Positions 23,636-36,296 of a stretch of DNA of 64,000 bases are shown piece by piece; within the stretch, counting starts at the first letter, position 1, and each line of letters opens with the position of its first letter. The translations under genes were made by a program, and so were the position numbers. The stretch is from contig NQMI01000010.1 in assembly GCA_002270565.1 (NCBI GenBank), forward strand, positions 133,991 to 197,990. Direction: 5' to 3'. Under the pieces are notes generated by a model. It saw nothing but the letters and a program-made list of their open reading frames with translations. It made no database searches and was not told the origin of the DNA. The DNA comes from Stenocarpella maydis. Its lineage: Eukaryota > Ascomycota > Sordariomycetes > Diaporthales > Diaporthaceae.

Positions 23636-26600
23636 TCAGAATTGAGGGTCCTCCCTGAGGCGACCCATTGAGCTTTGAGGCGTGAGGCCCCTCGGGACAC
23701 CCATCATCATTGAGCTTTCCCGACGGCTGGCGCGTACGGACTGTGGTTGATCGTACGCAGCACCAGTCTCGTAAATAGGCCGATCATAGCCTGGATTGGC
23801 AATTCGCTGCTGTGGCGCATAAAACTGACCACCGTCGAGAGCCGGTGCTATCAATATGTTCTCATATGCAGGGCGAACATTTTGCTGGGCCAAGTACGAC
23901 GGCTCATAGGTGCGTTGCTGGATGAGGGGCGGCGTCGGTGTGGACCTGGTTTGCGGGAAACCACTAAGCGGGTTCAGGCTGGCAGGAGGTGGCGTGTTGC
24001 CCCTTCGCCCCTCCTGGAGGGCTTCCGCGAGTCGATGACGGTGCGGAGATTCCCTGGCTGCGCCAGATGTTGATGGTCTCGGAGGAAGGTCGAGAGCAGG
24101 CTCCCTACCACGCTGTTCTTCGCCAGATCCTGGTGAGGGTAGCTCGTACTCCTCCGGGACGATGCCGAAGATGGCCTCATAATTTTGCAGGAACAGGGCA
24201 AAGACGGGCGCGGGGATAGTCAACGTTGGCGAAAATACAATGCCAACATTGCGGACGGTCATCTTGTTCTGGTCGGCATGGTTGATAACCTTGATCAGGA
24301 AGGCAATCAGGTACTTTAGCAGTGTGGCGTTGGCCTGTGGGAGTCTTGTGACGAGCTCGCCCAGTGCCGCAATCTTCTCGGCCTGGCTGCCCATCTCCGT
24401 CACTGCCACGAAGTCCAAGTGCAGGTCCCGGGTCAGGATGCTGGTTGGCAGCTCCCGCAAGTAGGCCTTCAGCATGGAAGCGACCGCATGGATGTCATGA
24501 TACTGTCCGTCTGCGAGCAGGTTGACATCTCCCTCGTTGTCGAAGCGCTCCTTCAGCGACTTGATAACAACGTTCGAGCCGCTGAGACGGAATATGCCCT
24601 CTTCAGTAATGGCACCCTTGGCATCCAGGTACTGTATGCAGCGATAGACCACGGCAGGCAGTGGCACCCGCGTGTCCCTAGGGTGGTTGTAACGCACAGC
24701 TTCAGCGAGAGGTGCGCCAAAGGTCCGGCGGACCGGCCCAGAGTAAACCTCCCTCGCACCAGAAGCACCTGGAGATCCAGAGCTCTCACCAAAGAGGGAG
24801 TCAGCACCGTCGCTTGAGGACCTCTGCTTTGGCCCGAAGCCAAAGAAACTACGCTTCTTGGCCTTCTTTTCGTCCAGGCCAGGAGGAACGTTGAAGCCAC
24901 CCATCTTGTTGCCCCACATCGACATGTCAGATATTACTTGTGGGTCTCGAGGCGCAGAGATGCTGTAGGACTGCTGGGCCATCCCTCCCGCCGGGGAGGG
25001 CTGCGGGTGGTCGTGTCCGCCCATTTTCGGGACGTCCCCTTGTTTCGTGGCTTCGTAGCTGACACCGATCAAGGCGTCCTCGCTATCCTTGGGCTGTTGG
25101 TTCTGAGGGCGGGATTGCGCCTTTTTCTTTGGATTTGCACCTTTCACATTGCCCTGCCCCGAGCCCTGCCGATCGTGAGCAGGGTCGCGCTTGCTGTCCT
25201 CATCGACCTCCTTGAAGTTGGTCCACTGCAACAAGACCTCTACCCATTGGTCGCGTTCTCGGTCACTCTCGGCGCAGAGCACATGTTTGGTCATGGCACT
25301 GGGATCCTTCTTCTTCGGCTCCAGGATGAGAAAGGCGTGGCGGTACTGGTTCTCGGCTTCGTCCGTGGCGCGAGCTGACGACGGCTCGTCGCCGCCCTGT
25401 TGCGACTGTCTGCCTATTTGGGCTCCTGGAAGTTTGATAGTGCCCAGGTGTGCTCCTCCCGGTGTCTCGTAATACTTCAATTGAGGCCCTTCGACACTGA
25501 AGAACCTTGCCTTCCAGCCCCCAAAGTTCTTGCCTCGCTTGGTCAAGTAGCCGGTCTTGAACTGTCGTCCGCCGGGTCCCAGTCTCAGCCCTCCTTCGTC
25601 AGCTGGGCCTGTCGATGAGCCCATTTCATCAGCGTTTGGTGGCAAGATATTAGTAGACAAGTATCTGCACAGCTCCACGGCGGTTGGCGTGTCAAATGGA
25701 GTGTTGAGCGCCTCGTCGAGGTACTGGTCCAGGGCTTGACGGCGGGCATCGAGCTTTGCCGGGGCGTGGCCGCTGAACAATGTCCTGTCTGGAGTCTTCG
25801 CGGTGAATGCCGCACACTGCTTTAGCCTCTGGTCAAGCTTCGCTAGAGAAACTGAGTCTTTCTCCACCCGCCAAAGTTCTCCGCCCTCGACTCTGGAAAT
25901 AACTGCCAATGTGAACACAGGATCCTCCTCCAGCTGCGTCAATGATATGAGACTCGCGCGCGACGGCTTCATCCGTGAGGAAGCGACCTTCACGACGACG
26001 GAAGGGATGGCGTTCGGTGGCAGCAGAAGCTCGGGATATTCCTCAGTGACAAAGCCTTTGAATATCCTGGTCCGCTCAATCTGACTCGCGCGGCTATCCG
26101 AGGTTGGACTGTCGGCCGGCTCCGCCTCAACGGCAGTTTGCATAACGTTGAGAGGATGCGGCGACTTCAAACCAAGCGGCTCGCTCGGTGGGGTCTGCAG
26201 AGGTGTGTTGGGAGGCAGAGGGATCGCTTGCCGAGGAGCGCGAGGTGATAGAGGCATGGTGAGGCCACTTTGCCGCGGTGACTGAGGAGGAGAGTTCGGC
26301 CCCTCACGCAGCTGCATTGGCCGCGGGCTCAGCGGCAAGCCTGGACTCCGTAAGGGCAAGGCGCTGCTGGACATATTGTTATCTAACATGCCCGCCAGAG
26401 ACCCTGGAGCGTTTGGCCTATTCAGCACCTTTGGTGAACCGTGTGCCAAAAGTATTTCTGGTGTGGTGTGCTCCGATGCCCCCTTTCCGCTGCTCTTGCT
26501 TTTCTTCGAGATGCTTCGAGCCTCTGCCTCTTTCAAAACCTGGACTTCACGCAATTCGTCGTCCTCCTGCCGTGTCCGCCGACGGCCGCGCTTCTCGGTC

Positions 26601-28953
26601 ACAATCTCGTTGACCTCGAAAATGTTATCATACTCTGAGTCGCTTTCGGATTCCTCATCCGGCGGGGAGGACGGGCCAGATTCTTGATCCTTCAGCTGTA
26701 ATGGTGCTGGTGGAGGCTTTCTCGGAGGCGCAGCTGGCACTGATGGGAAGCGTGAGGTGCCATCCTCGTCGACAAAAGCGTCGAGGTCTGAGCGAGGCGC
26801 CTGGCGCGGCGGCGCTGGTAGCGCACCCTGGGGAGGTGGGGGACGGTCTGGCAGGGACCTCGAGGGCGGGATTGAGAAGTTGATGGGAATGTCGTTGCTC
26901 GGATACGCTAGTTCTTTTGCTTGTTCAGCATTCCTCTCGTGAGCATCGTGATCGAAGTTATCCAGAGCATGCTCGCTAGCTTCTGGCATAGAGTGTGAAG
27001 GATCGAGAATCTCCCCAACAGCAGAAGGGGGCCCGTTGCTGCACTGGTCTGCTGGCGGTGTGATCGGGTACGGCGCCATCGAGACGTCAATCGGAGAATG
27101 CCTCATGGTCTCGGACTCGGCGCTGGGAGACGCCGGTACGTCGGAGGAGGCCTTCTTGGCTGGGTCGTCGTCCGGGTGGGTGACACTTGCGGCGGATTCG
27201 CGGCCCCGTACCGCCGAGGCGGAGGAAACCGAAGGAATCGTCTGCAACGTCATGACCTCCTTCAGCTTTTTTCTGTATTTTTCCTTGTCCTTCAGGGCTC
27301 TTTCCAGATCTTTATTGAGACCGAGGATCATGGCCCTCTGCTTGTCCACCAGACGCCATAGCTGTGAGTTCTGCTGTGTCTGCGAGTTCTTCTCCTTCAG
27401 CAAGTATTGTATCACCGCCTCGGGGGAGCCGGCGGCTTTGATCAGCTTGGAAATGTCGGCCGGGCTGGAGGTGCCATCTTGCGAGTTCTTGGGGGTCGAA
27501 GACCCGGTAGAGATGGCGGAGATGGCGGAGTCAATGGACGAGTTCCTTGGGGCGCCCTTCACCTTCTCCATCCTCGAGGACCCAGGCATGGCCTGGGAAG
27601 ATGAGTTGGTAGAGGTGCCAAGTGGCTTCTTCACAGGGTCGGACACGCTCCGGCTGTCATGCGTGGATCGTAGGGGCAAAGAGGATCTGTGTCACGGTTA
27701 GCCATGCCTTCAGACAGTCACAGCGCGCAATGTCTGCTCGTCTGGTGAGCCGGTGAACGCTGCGACGAAGCAGGATAAGAAACCGTCCACGAACCCAGAT
27801 TTTATCTTGTCGTCAGGGGTCGCGGTGCCCGAGGAATCGCTGTGGTAGTGGTATGACTTGTCCGCGCCGGCGCTTTCTGGCGTCCTTTGTCGCGGTAACG
27901 ATTCCGCGGGTTCTGGGGGCTTTGTTGTCTGCGAGGCCAAAGGGGTGGTGGGCGAGTTGATGGGTGAGCCGTGAGCTCCAAAGGAAACCTGGAAATGCGA
28001 TTTCCTGGGGCTGGGGCTGGTCGGAGGAGAGATGGCTGTGGTATTATGCAGCGGACTGGGTGCAGGTTTCCGGAATCTGGAGCATGAGGGGGTTGAAGAT
28101 CAGCATGGAGTACGCTGGGCGACTCGGTAGTGCTCGCACTAGCACGCGGGTAGGGCAGTCTGTAGCCTGAACGGCAGTGATCGAGTTGCACAGCAGCACG
28201 AGAACTACTGACATGACAATCCGGGGAAGAACAGTAACTAGATCTCAAGAAGCCCCTTCTCGCACGCGGCACTACGTCGTCTGATGGTAACAGCGGGTGG
28301 GTCGAGGCTGCGCCCGATGGCCCGGGGGGGTTCGAGAGTAGACGAGTGCACGTAGCCGAGCCACGAACGCAGAAAAGGCGAGGGGGAAAAAGATAAAGGC
28401 AAGGTAAAAAGAGCAGGTGCGAAAGGCGAGGAGCCGCCGAGAGCAGCAGGCCGGGCGAGAAGGGAGGTGGACATAAAGATTATGCGTCTTACCTGGCACC
28501 AGCGCTGGGCAAAGGACTAGTGGGCGATGATGAGGTCAGGGTGCCGGAGGCGGAGACTGAACCTGAACCTGAACCTGAACCCGAGGCATGAACACCAAGG
28601 GGCACTATGGTGATGGGGCTAGGGACGCGACCAGAATGCTGTGCACGAAGGTGGTGGACTTGAGCTCGGCCTATGGTAGGGCTGTCCTGGGCATAGTCGA
28701 GCTGGGATGGAGCGGTGGGTGACACAGGAGTGTAGGGAGGGCCGGGGGCGGGCTGGCTGTGGTATTGGTACTGTTCAGACAGAGGTTGCAGATGCGGGTG
28801 AGACTGGTCTTGGTGAAGATGGCGAGGCGGGTGCGGTGGTTGTTGTTGTGGTAGCAGTGGTGGAGGTGGTGGCTGATGATGAGGGGAGTGCGGGCGGGAG
28901 CTGGCGTGGGCATCAGACGGATGTTCCCTACCATGGTGCGAAAGCTGCGACAT
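23636..28953 (-). CDS. Bem3-like RhoGAP with PX and PH domains
   Basis: This is a GTPase-activating protein for Cdc42/Rho, expected at membranes of polarised growth sites. Three exons are inferred (28953-28493, 28076-27795, 27686-23636), giving 1597 residues. In order: His/Pro/Gln-rich N terminus; coiled coil about 339-393 (LNKDLERALKDKEKYRKKL); long Ser/Pro-rich region; PX-like domain about 805-927 (VFTLAVISRVEGGELWRVEKD); PH domain about 955-1073 (KTGYLTKRGKNFGGWKARFF); RhoGAP domain about 1228-1422 with arginine finger in GIFRLSGS (Arg about 1281) and KAYLRELPTSIL. The PX-PH-RhoGAP order is that of yeast Bem3. The single large exon 3 is certain. Intron 2 uses donor GTTCGT with branch GCTAAC. 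Intron 1 (28077-28492, 416 nt) is inferred from frame alone and is the weakest part. Confidence 0.88.
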
Positions 28954-29127
28954 GGTCCTCTATGCGAGGGACCTCCAGGGACCTTCACAGGGGGGGCGAC
29001 CTTTGACAACTGGTCGTGGGCCGGATCGCTTCAGGGTCGGCAAGTCTGCGACGCGACAAAATCCGGGAGTGTGGACTGGGACTGGAACTGGACCTGGGCC
29101 GGGTGTGGGGACTTGTGGACTGCGGAC

Positions 29128-29160
29128 TGTGGGGCTGTGGGACTGTGGGACTGTGGGACT
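29128..29160. repeat. Tandem repeat, unit about 9 bp (CTGTGGGA-like)
   Basis: Three to four near-identical copies of a CTGTGGGA(C) unit follow each other in the upstream region of the RhoGAP gene. Confidence 0.75.
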
Positions 29161-29390
29161 GGCCTTGTGTGTCCTCTCCTGTCCTGTCCTGGGGTCTGGA
29201 TCGTCGTCTCTCTGGTCGCCTGGTCGCCTGGCCCTGCTGGGGTGGTCAGAAGGCCCCGTCTGACAGACAGTGTGTGCGAGACTCGACAACAACACCCCCC
29301 AGTCGAGTAGCCTCGTCTCCTCCAGTCCCTCCCGGGGCCCAGGGTCAGAGCTTAAACGCTGCGGTGCCGCGGTGCTGCAGGCGTGCCGGT

Positions 29391-29417
29391 GTGCAGGTGT
29401 GCAGGTGTGCAGGTGCT
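29391..29417. repeat. GTGCAGGT tandem repeat
   Basis: At least three exact copies of an 8-bp unit GTGCAGGT are seen in a row. Confidence 0.8.
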
Positions 29418-31057
29418 GGAGAGACCGAGTGTTTCGAGCCGTGCCTGGATGACCCCGACAATCCTGGATCTCGGTTTTGGCCTGTTTGGAGATCGGTCGC
29501 GTGGGGAGGCGGCACAGCGAAGGACAAGTGTGTCTGGGTTGGTCCGGGGCTGCCAGCGTGCCGTCGTCACACGGCACAAGGAGGGAGAAGATCCAAGCTA
29601 GAGAGTGAAGGGAGTCGGGTCGGGTCAAGGCGTGGAGTTTTGCAGTCTGGCGGTTTAAAGAGGTGCGAAGGACGGTTAGAAATGGTTGTTTATGGTCGAC
29701 AATTATTACGAGATTACCACAAAAACCAAGGGTGGATGGAATGAAGCAAATGGTAGTGGGCCAAAAAGAAACACAGAAAACAACCACCAGCAGCAGCAGT
29801 AGCAACAGTAGTTGGTTCGGAGCGAAGCCGCATTGCCCTTCGACAGAGCGGAGGGGCAGACTATTATTGACAAAGTAAGGAGTAGAGAGGAATGGAAATT
29901 GCGACGGCCGTGTCGAGAGAGGCCGGCGTCAATCCACGGGTTACTGGTAACAATGTGGTATAGTGTCTATCGACTATGGTAGTAGTCTATCTAGTCTACC
30001 ACGCGGAAGAAGGGGGGGGGGACTGGCGCGAGGGAGAGGGGGTGGGATAGAGAGGGGCGATGATTGTGATATGATGGAAATGATGGACGATCATGTTCTC
30101 TCCCTCTACTTTTTTCCTAGTTCGTGTTGTTGTTCTTCTTGTTACTCTTTTCGTCTCCATCATCATCTGCTAGAGATATCCCCCGAGGCTCCCTGTGCTC
30201 TATCACTATATGGCACAGCCCTCAGAGAGACGGGCACTCTGTGTGTTATTTGTCAATCTGCAATGCAGTACCAAAACTGTCCGGTTATAGGATGAGCTGG
30301 CTGGGCGGGTTAAATGACCTGTGCGGAACATGACAAGACCGTCACTGACACCCACAAGTCTCACCTCCCGCGTCCCATGTCTGTGTGTGCCTGGGCCCAC
30401 AAACCAACGGACTGGTCCATGTCTGTCCAGATGTCCATATTTTGTTATCCACCAGGGATTTTTAGATGGATTACTTACTCTACTAGGTATGTACCATGGT
30501 AGATATTTGCCGAGGTGCTCTATGTACCATTAGATTAGTTAGATAGTGGGCTCGGAAAACCGCCCGCATTGATTAATTGAACGCCGCCCCTCTACGATGC
30601 CATGTCTACTATGGGATTGATCCAATGTCCCGAAAAAAGGAAAAGGAAAAGAAAAAGAAAAAGAAAAAGTAATAGTAAGGGGGGAAAGCACACTGAGCCA
30701 CATGACAGGAATGATGGCGGCGCCATGGTCATGGTGCATTCATATCAAAGCCAAAAGCCACCGGGAGGGGGGGGGGTGGTCCTCGGGGCACACGGCCAAG
30801 ATGGGCCCCCTCAGGGTATGTGTGTGTACCTGGCTGCTGCTGCTGCTGCATGTGCGACCGAAACAGTCAAACTCCCTTCGTGATGCAGAAATCAAATCAA
30901 CATCAAATCTCCTGTAAATGTCTCCAGGACTCCCTCGACTCAACCATCTGCATCTAACCGTCTTTTATCAAAGCATGCATCTGTCTGTCTGTCTGTCTGT
31001 CGGCTACGTAACCAACCAAGCATACATAGCACATGGGCAGTGACATGGGCCCCGTGA

Positions 31058-31081
31058 TTTTTTTTTTTTTTTTTTTTTTTT
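31058..31081. repeat. T24 homopolymer
   Basis: An uninterrupted run of 24 T. No gene resembling an RNA polymerase III transcript was found upstream, so it is not called a terminator. Confidence 0.9.
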
Positions 31082-34000
31082 GGGATGTACTATGTGGTGC
31101 ACTGCGCAATCCTCCAATGCGATACAGTCGGTCCCTGACCAGGCAGTCCGGATCGGCAAGACGGTCCTTGTGACGCTATGCCCAAACCTGATCTACCCTC
31201 GATCCCTGGCCCCTGCGGCGCACCCTCCCTGGTATCCCGGCTCGCCTAGAAAACCTGGCAGGTCTTGGACCGGGGCAGGTGCCAACAGGAAAGGGTCGAG
31301 TCGAGTGCAGAGAACCACGGCGACCCACATGTAATTGGTTGCTCTCGGTGTGAGCTGCAACCATTATACACCAGCACACTATTATTATCAGCCAGGGCGA
31401 CACGCCAACCAACACCTCCATTCAATGTCAGTGCTCCGCGCCACGCATGGCACACGCATATCACACGCACACGCATACACAACCAAAATCATTCAGGACT
31501 GGACCATATCCCGTAATAAAACCGCCCTTTCTGACCAGGTTGGGCTGACTGCGTTTGGCCTTGTGGCAGCCATGGATGGCTTGATGATCTGCTGGCCGTG
31601 TCATTCATTCCTTCATTACTCACCCTACACTGCGCTGGTTCCGTGGCGCCAGTAGGCTGTCTCTTGCATGCGGTCCAAAGATATTGAAACATCAACGCCA
31701 GCCATCTTGTTGGTCTGCAATCTCGCAGCCTCAAACCGTCGGATCGCCGGGGGATTTCTGGCTGGTGGAGCCCCCTTAAATTTCAATCGCAAAAAGAGAG
31801 GCCAGGACCCGTTTCCACCCACTCCTCAATTCCGCCAGGTACCGGACGGGGGTACTCAGTCCATACTACTCTGACTACGTAGTGTACTACACTACTCTGG
31901 TGCATTGTGTACATACTCTGGTCATCTCTCGGGTCTCAGGGAGGCCCCTCCAGCCAGTCAGTGGGTCAAAACAATTGCGACTGTTACCTAAACCCACATC
32001 CCGCCCTCGTCATCATGGCATTCCTGCAGATGCCCCGTACCGAGCGGGCTTGTCTGCACGCCATACTGGCCATAGATATCAGCCAAGGTTCACGGCACTT
32101 CTTCACACCAACTCTCCACCAGCCCACACAGCCTTTCGGAACGCCAGCCCCGTCCTCCTCTCGTCAATCTCAAACCTGCCCGGCCAGGGCACGAGGGCTC
32201 AGAGGGCTCCCGCCAAAGCTTCATGGCTCGCTGCCGGATCACCACCGGGCACGGATCCCTTCCGGGCCACCTTCCTTTCAGGCGGACCCAGCCAGGCACC
32301 TCTCAGACCGCCTGCTATCTCTCCCTGCTGCAACATTGCGCGGGACCCGCTGACGGCCTGTCATTTGCACCCGTCATGCGTGAGGCCGCCTCAGCTCTGT
32401 GCGTACCGCACCGTGAAGATGGGGTGATCTGCTACCTCCCAGGAAACAACTGCCCGCTCCGCAATTGCTCGTTTTCACGACTTGATGCGCCCCGGCCCGG
32501 CTGTGTCGTCTTCGCCCAGCCGGCCCAGCAGCCTCGCTGAATCTCGGGCTGTATAACGGAGTACGGACATCACGCACAGGATTACAATACCCACCTGAGA
32601 TGGCGGTATCCGTGGTGGAGAGCTGGATCCCATGCGCCGGCACCGAACCTGAAGACGTCCCTCCAATTGCAGGAGTCAAAGGATGCACGCCGCCAGAAGC
32701 GCCCGTCTCCAGCAGTAACGCACGTGGTAAATCTAGCCCGTCTCTCTGAAACAAAGTAGTCCGGCATCCAATTCAGACAACATTCGTAAGCTCGGATTAA
32801 AGAACTGACATGACAAGCTTCCCAGAGCTCTCAGCATGCAGGCAGTGAAGCAGGGCCACTCAACCGCGACAGGCCACATGACTGGCTGTCAGCCCTCATG
32901 GAAGCGCCGTTATCCTGCTGGCATCATCCCTTGATTGCTCGCCCCACACCGGCATCACAGCTTCTCAGTGACCGCAAGCCACGGCTGGCCTCGTGTGGCC
33001 TCACCCATCTGCAGTTCAAATGGAGTGAGTCGTGGGCCATCCCCGCAATCGCCAGGCAATGCGAGTAGTGTAGGGCGAGGACTCGGCAACTGGGGCAAAG
33101 TTCTCTTTCAAATCACCAGCCCCATTATCATTGACGCGTTGCAACTTTGCAATCATGAGACAAATTACACATGCAACTCTAAATCACGACCAATTCCGCC
33201 AGCTACCACCAGGAGCTGGGGGCGTTGCTATCTAGATTACCTCTTTTTCTCCGCCAGATCGCGGGGCCATCCTATCCCATCCCATCCCAACCCTCCCTTT
33301 CGGTGAGGCTATCCGGGTCTCAGCCCCTTTTTTGACCTCCGGACATGGCTTCTTCCAGGTCTATCCCGAAGTCTGTTGAAAATGGCTCAGTGAGAGCCAA
33401 CACAGAGGAACCTGTCACCAGGGGCCGCGTTTAAATTTCGGCTGATGGCATCGCCGATCGGGCCTGCTCAGCGTGCGAGCATGCGAGCACTTTGACTTTG
33501 GGACGGAGCTGCTGCTCGAGTAACGCAACGTTGCCGTCTGGTTCGCCGCTAGCGCAAACCAGCCAACTAACCCGTGCTGTCCGAACCGAACTGCAGCTGC
33601 CATCAACTAACTGGGCAGCCCACAGGCTCCCGACCACCGCCAGGGTCTTCACACCATCATCTCTGTGAAATAACGCCGGAGCCACAGGCCGGCCAATAAA
33701 CCCCCGCATCAGCTTCCCCTGCCCAGGCTGTTCCTGCATGCCTCCCCACTGCCGGCTCCCTTGCTGGCACACTTATCTGCTCGGACCTGGCTCTACTCCG
33801 TCCCTAGTGCAGTGTAGACATGCGCCCGTTTACCCTGGCCGAACGCACCCACCACGCGGTCGCTCAGCAGATCAGTCGCGGCGGTCGTGCCGTTCCGATG
33901 TTGGGCTGTGGGTGGCGTAGCTGATTGTACAGCGTGGCATAACATCCGCGAGGCGCTCGCACACGTCAGTCAGTGCAGCTATCAGCCTGCTCAGTACACA

Positions 34001-36263
34001 ACTCGGCATGCCTGGGTCCAGTCCACTCCTTATTAGGACCACTGCGGGCGTTTGCACACTTTTGCACAAGCAGCTCCGCAGAGCTGACGTGATTTCCTAC
34101 TGAAGTCGCTGGCGGGCGGAGGATGCATCGTTGTCCCCGGCCGCCTAAAAGGCTATGCGCCCGAACGCCTCTCGGAGGAGTCGTACAGGCCCGCTCAGTC
34201 CTCGGAGCAGGCGGCGGGTTGAATTGCTCGGGCCGGGCACGAAGGAGCTGTCTGACGGCAACATTGACTGATTGTGACCACGCAAGTCCCGCATGTGCAC
34301 GCTGTACTCCGCTTTACCACTTGGCCTGGTTCTATTTATTGATGCGACGCTGGAGGGCCGGTTATGCGGCGCGTTTCGAGACGGTAGAACGATCCGACAC
34401 GTTCCTCACAGAAGTCCACAGCCAATCAGGCCGACGGCTAAACCAGCCTGTAACCCGGCTGCTGGCGCCAAGCCGCGCTGTTCATCAACTCGAGGCTCAA
34501 ACACGTCGAAGAGAGAGTCCCACTGCGGGTTGTTTATGGGGCGACTTTACACGCTCGCTTGGTGGAGCCGAGCCACACAATAGACGTCAACCCCTGCGCA
34601 CCAACAGTCCGCCTCGAGTTGTCGGCCGCGGTGTGTACATACTATGTAGCTTCTCCCAACGCGTTCATGTTTGCTTTTTATATCCGTGTCTGCGAGCCAT
34701 CACCACAGGCTGTGCTCAAACGGGTCCACGTCAAGCCCCTTCCCGGCGACCAAGTGGTCACTGAGGCCCGCCGCAGCTGTTACCCAACGGTTGCCTCGGT
34801 GCAACGGCTCATCTGTTCAATACCCACAGTTCGTACGTGATCAACGGGGGTGGGTGCCTTGGCGAAGGCGGCCCGTCGTCAAACGAGCCCGCATATGGTC
34901 CAAGCTGGTCGCGATGGCTGGCAGATATACGGGGGCAATAGACGCCGGGCGGGCGATTATATGCCATCATGCTTGTCCCGGGGAGATCATGCGTTTCTGC
35001 AAACAGACGCCCATGCCATGACAAACGCCTACCCAGGTTCGGGCATACAGCACAGAGGGCGTTCGGGTTCGCCTAGTGGCGAGCTGTGGCTTGCCACCGT
35101 CAACTAGTGTTGGCCGCCCTGTTGCATAACCATCGGGATGGAAGGAAACAAGCCAGTGGCAAGCACTATGTGGACTGTGCCAGTGGCGTCTCCGAGGCGC
35201 TGACCATGATAGAAAGCCCGGCGGGACGCAAGGAACGACGTGATCAGATCAAGTCACGCAGGCACTCAGGGGCGAGAGAGCACCGTCCGGAGCCAGCCAG
35301 CTGGGATGAAGCTGAGTCCCGTCCATCATCATGAGACTCTTCGGTTGAGCACCTCATGTTGGCCACGCACGAACGACTTGGCGGTCCGGATGAACACTGT
35401 TCGAAGCATCTGGTGGTTTCCGACTGTCGATGGGACCCAGAGATGGGTCGGACACACACACAAGTCCAGGCGGGAGGAGTGATAGAAGTGCAACATGCGC
35501 TGCGCCTTGCGGGTTGTGTGAAGCCGGCCGCAACATTCCAGCTAGGCCAGCAGTTCCATAGGAGGATCGCCAGGCGCAGCCCACCTCCAGGGTCTGGCAG
35601 ACAGGACGGAGCTCGGCTTAATCCCATGCCGCAGGATGCTGTAGAAAGAAGGGTCTCTGGGGCGTCGATCACGAACCCAGGACCGTCCAGCCCGTCATGC
35701 CAGGACCGGGCTTGGTGGTGATCATCGCGGAGAGTGTGGTTTCGAGACAAGGCCACCGCCTGCGCTGGCTCGTCTGGTGAGCTGAGGGAGCCCCGCCTGA
35801 GGCTGCTTCCGGGCTCCAGCAACGTGGCAGGGCATGACTCTGTGTCTTTCCGCTCCCGAGCTGTGCTTGTGCAGTTCGCAATGCGACATGGCCCCATTGC
35901 TGCTGCTTGAATCTGGCAACGGGCGGAGAAACTCCCAACAGTATGCCTTGGCGGGTTAGGAGGCACCGGAGCGACTTGAGATCAATCTTCTCTCGGCCAG
36001 TCGCCGACTCTGAGAGGAGATCATCGCACCACCGGATCTACAAACGCTCTGCATCGTCGCATTTCGTCCCAAGAAGGCCCGCGACTCGCGGCCGCGCGCG
36101 CCATGCCCAGCGTTTCTTCCCGCGCACACCCCCAGCTTTTCTTAGATCTCATCCGCCCTCGCTTCCCCCGTCATCACGGCTCGCCGTCACACGCGGGCCC
36201 CCGTGCGTCGGCCGATGTTTCTTGCTCGCCACCCCCTCCGAGCGAGTCGTAATGATGGATCTG

Positions 36264-36266
<3 letters not shown>

Positions 36267-36295
<29 letters not shown>

Positions 36296-36296
36296 N
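36267..36296. repeat. (GT)n microsatellite ending in an ambiguous base
   Basis: About 14.5 GT units (36267-36295) end in the only N seen in the window (36296), then a C/T-rich stretch. The N marks a site where the assembler could not settle the repeat. Confidence 0.9.

Noticed and set aside
31058..31081. T24 run as a Pol III terminator
   Set aside because: No A/B box or 5S/tRNA-like gene is found upstream.
33345..33434. Small frame MASSRSIPKSVENG... after a CT-rich leader
   Set aside because: Only about 29 codons, with no downstream exon I could join in frame.
34123..34764. 213-codon plus-strand frame
   Set aside because: Composition is random-like, with no domain, splice structure or motif; GC-rich DNA gives such frames by chance.
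35244..35966. 240-codon minus-strand frame
   Set aside because: No family motif or regular secondary-structure pattern, and it overlaps equally long frames on the other strand.
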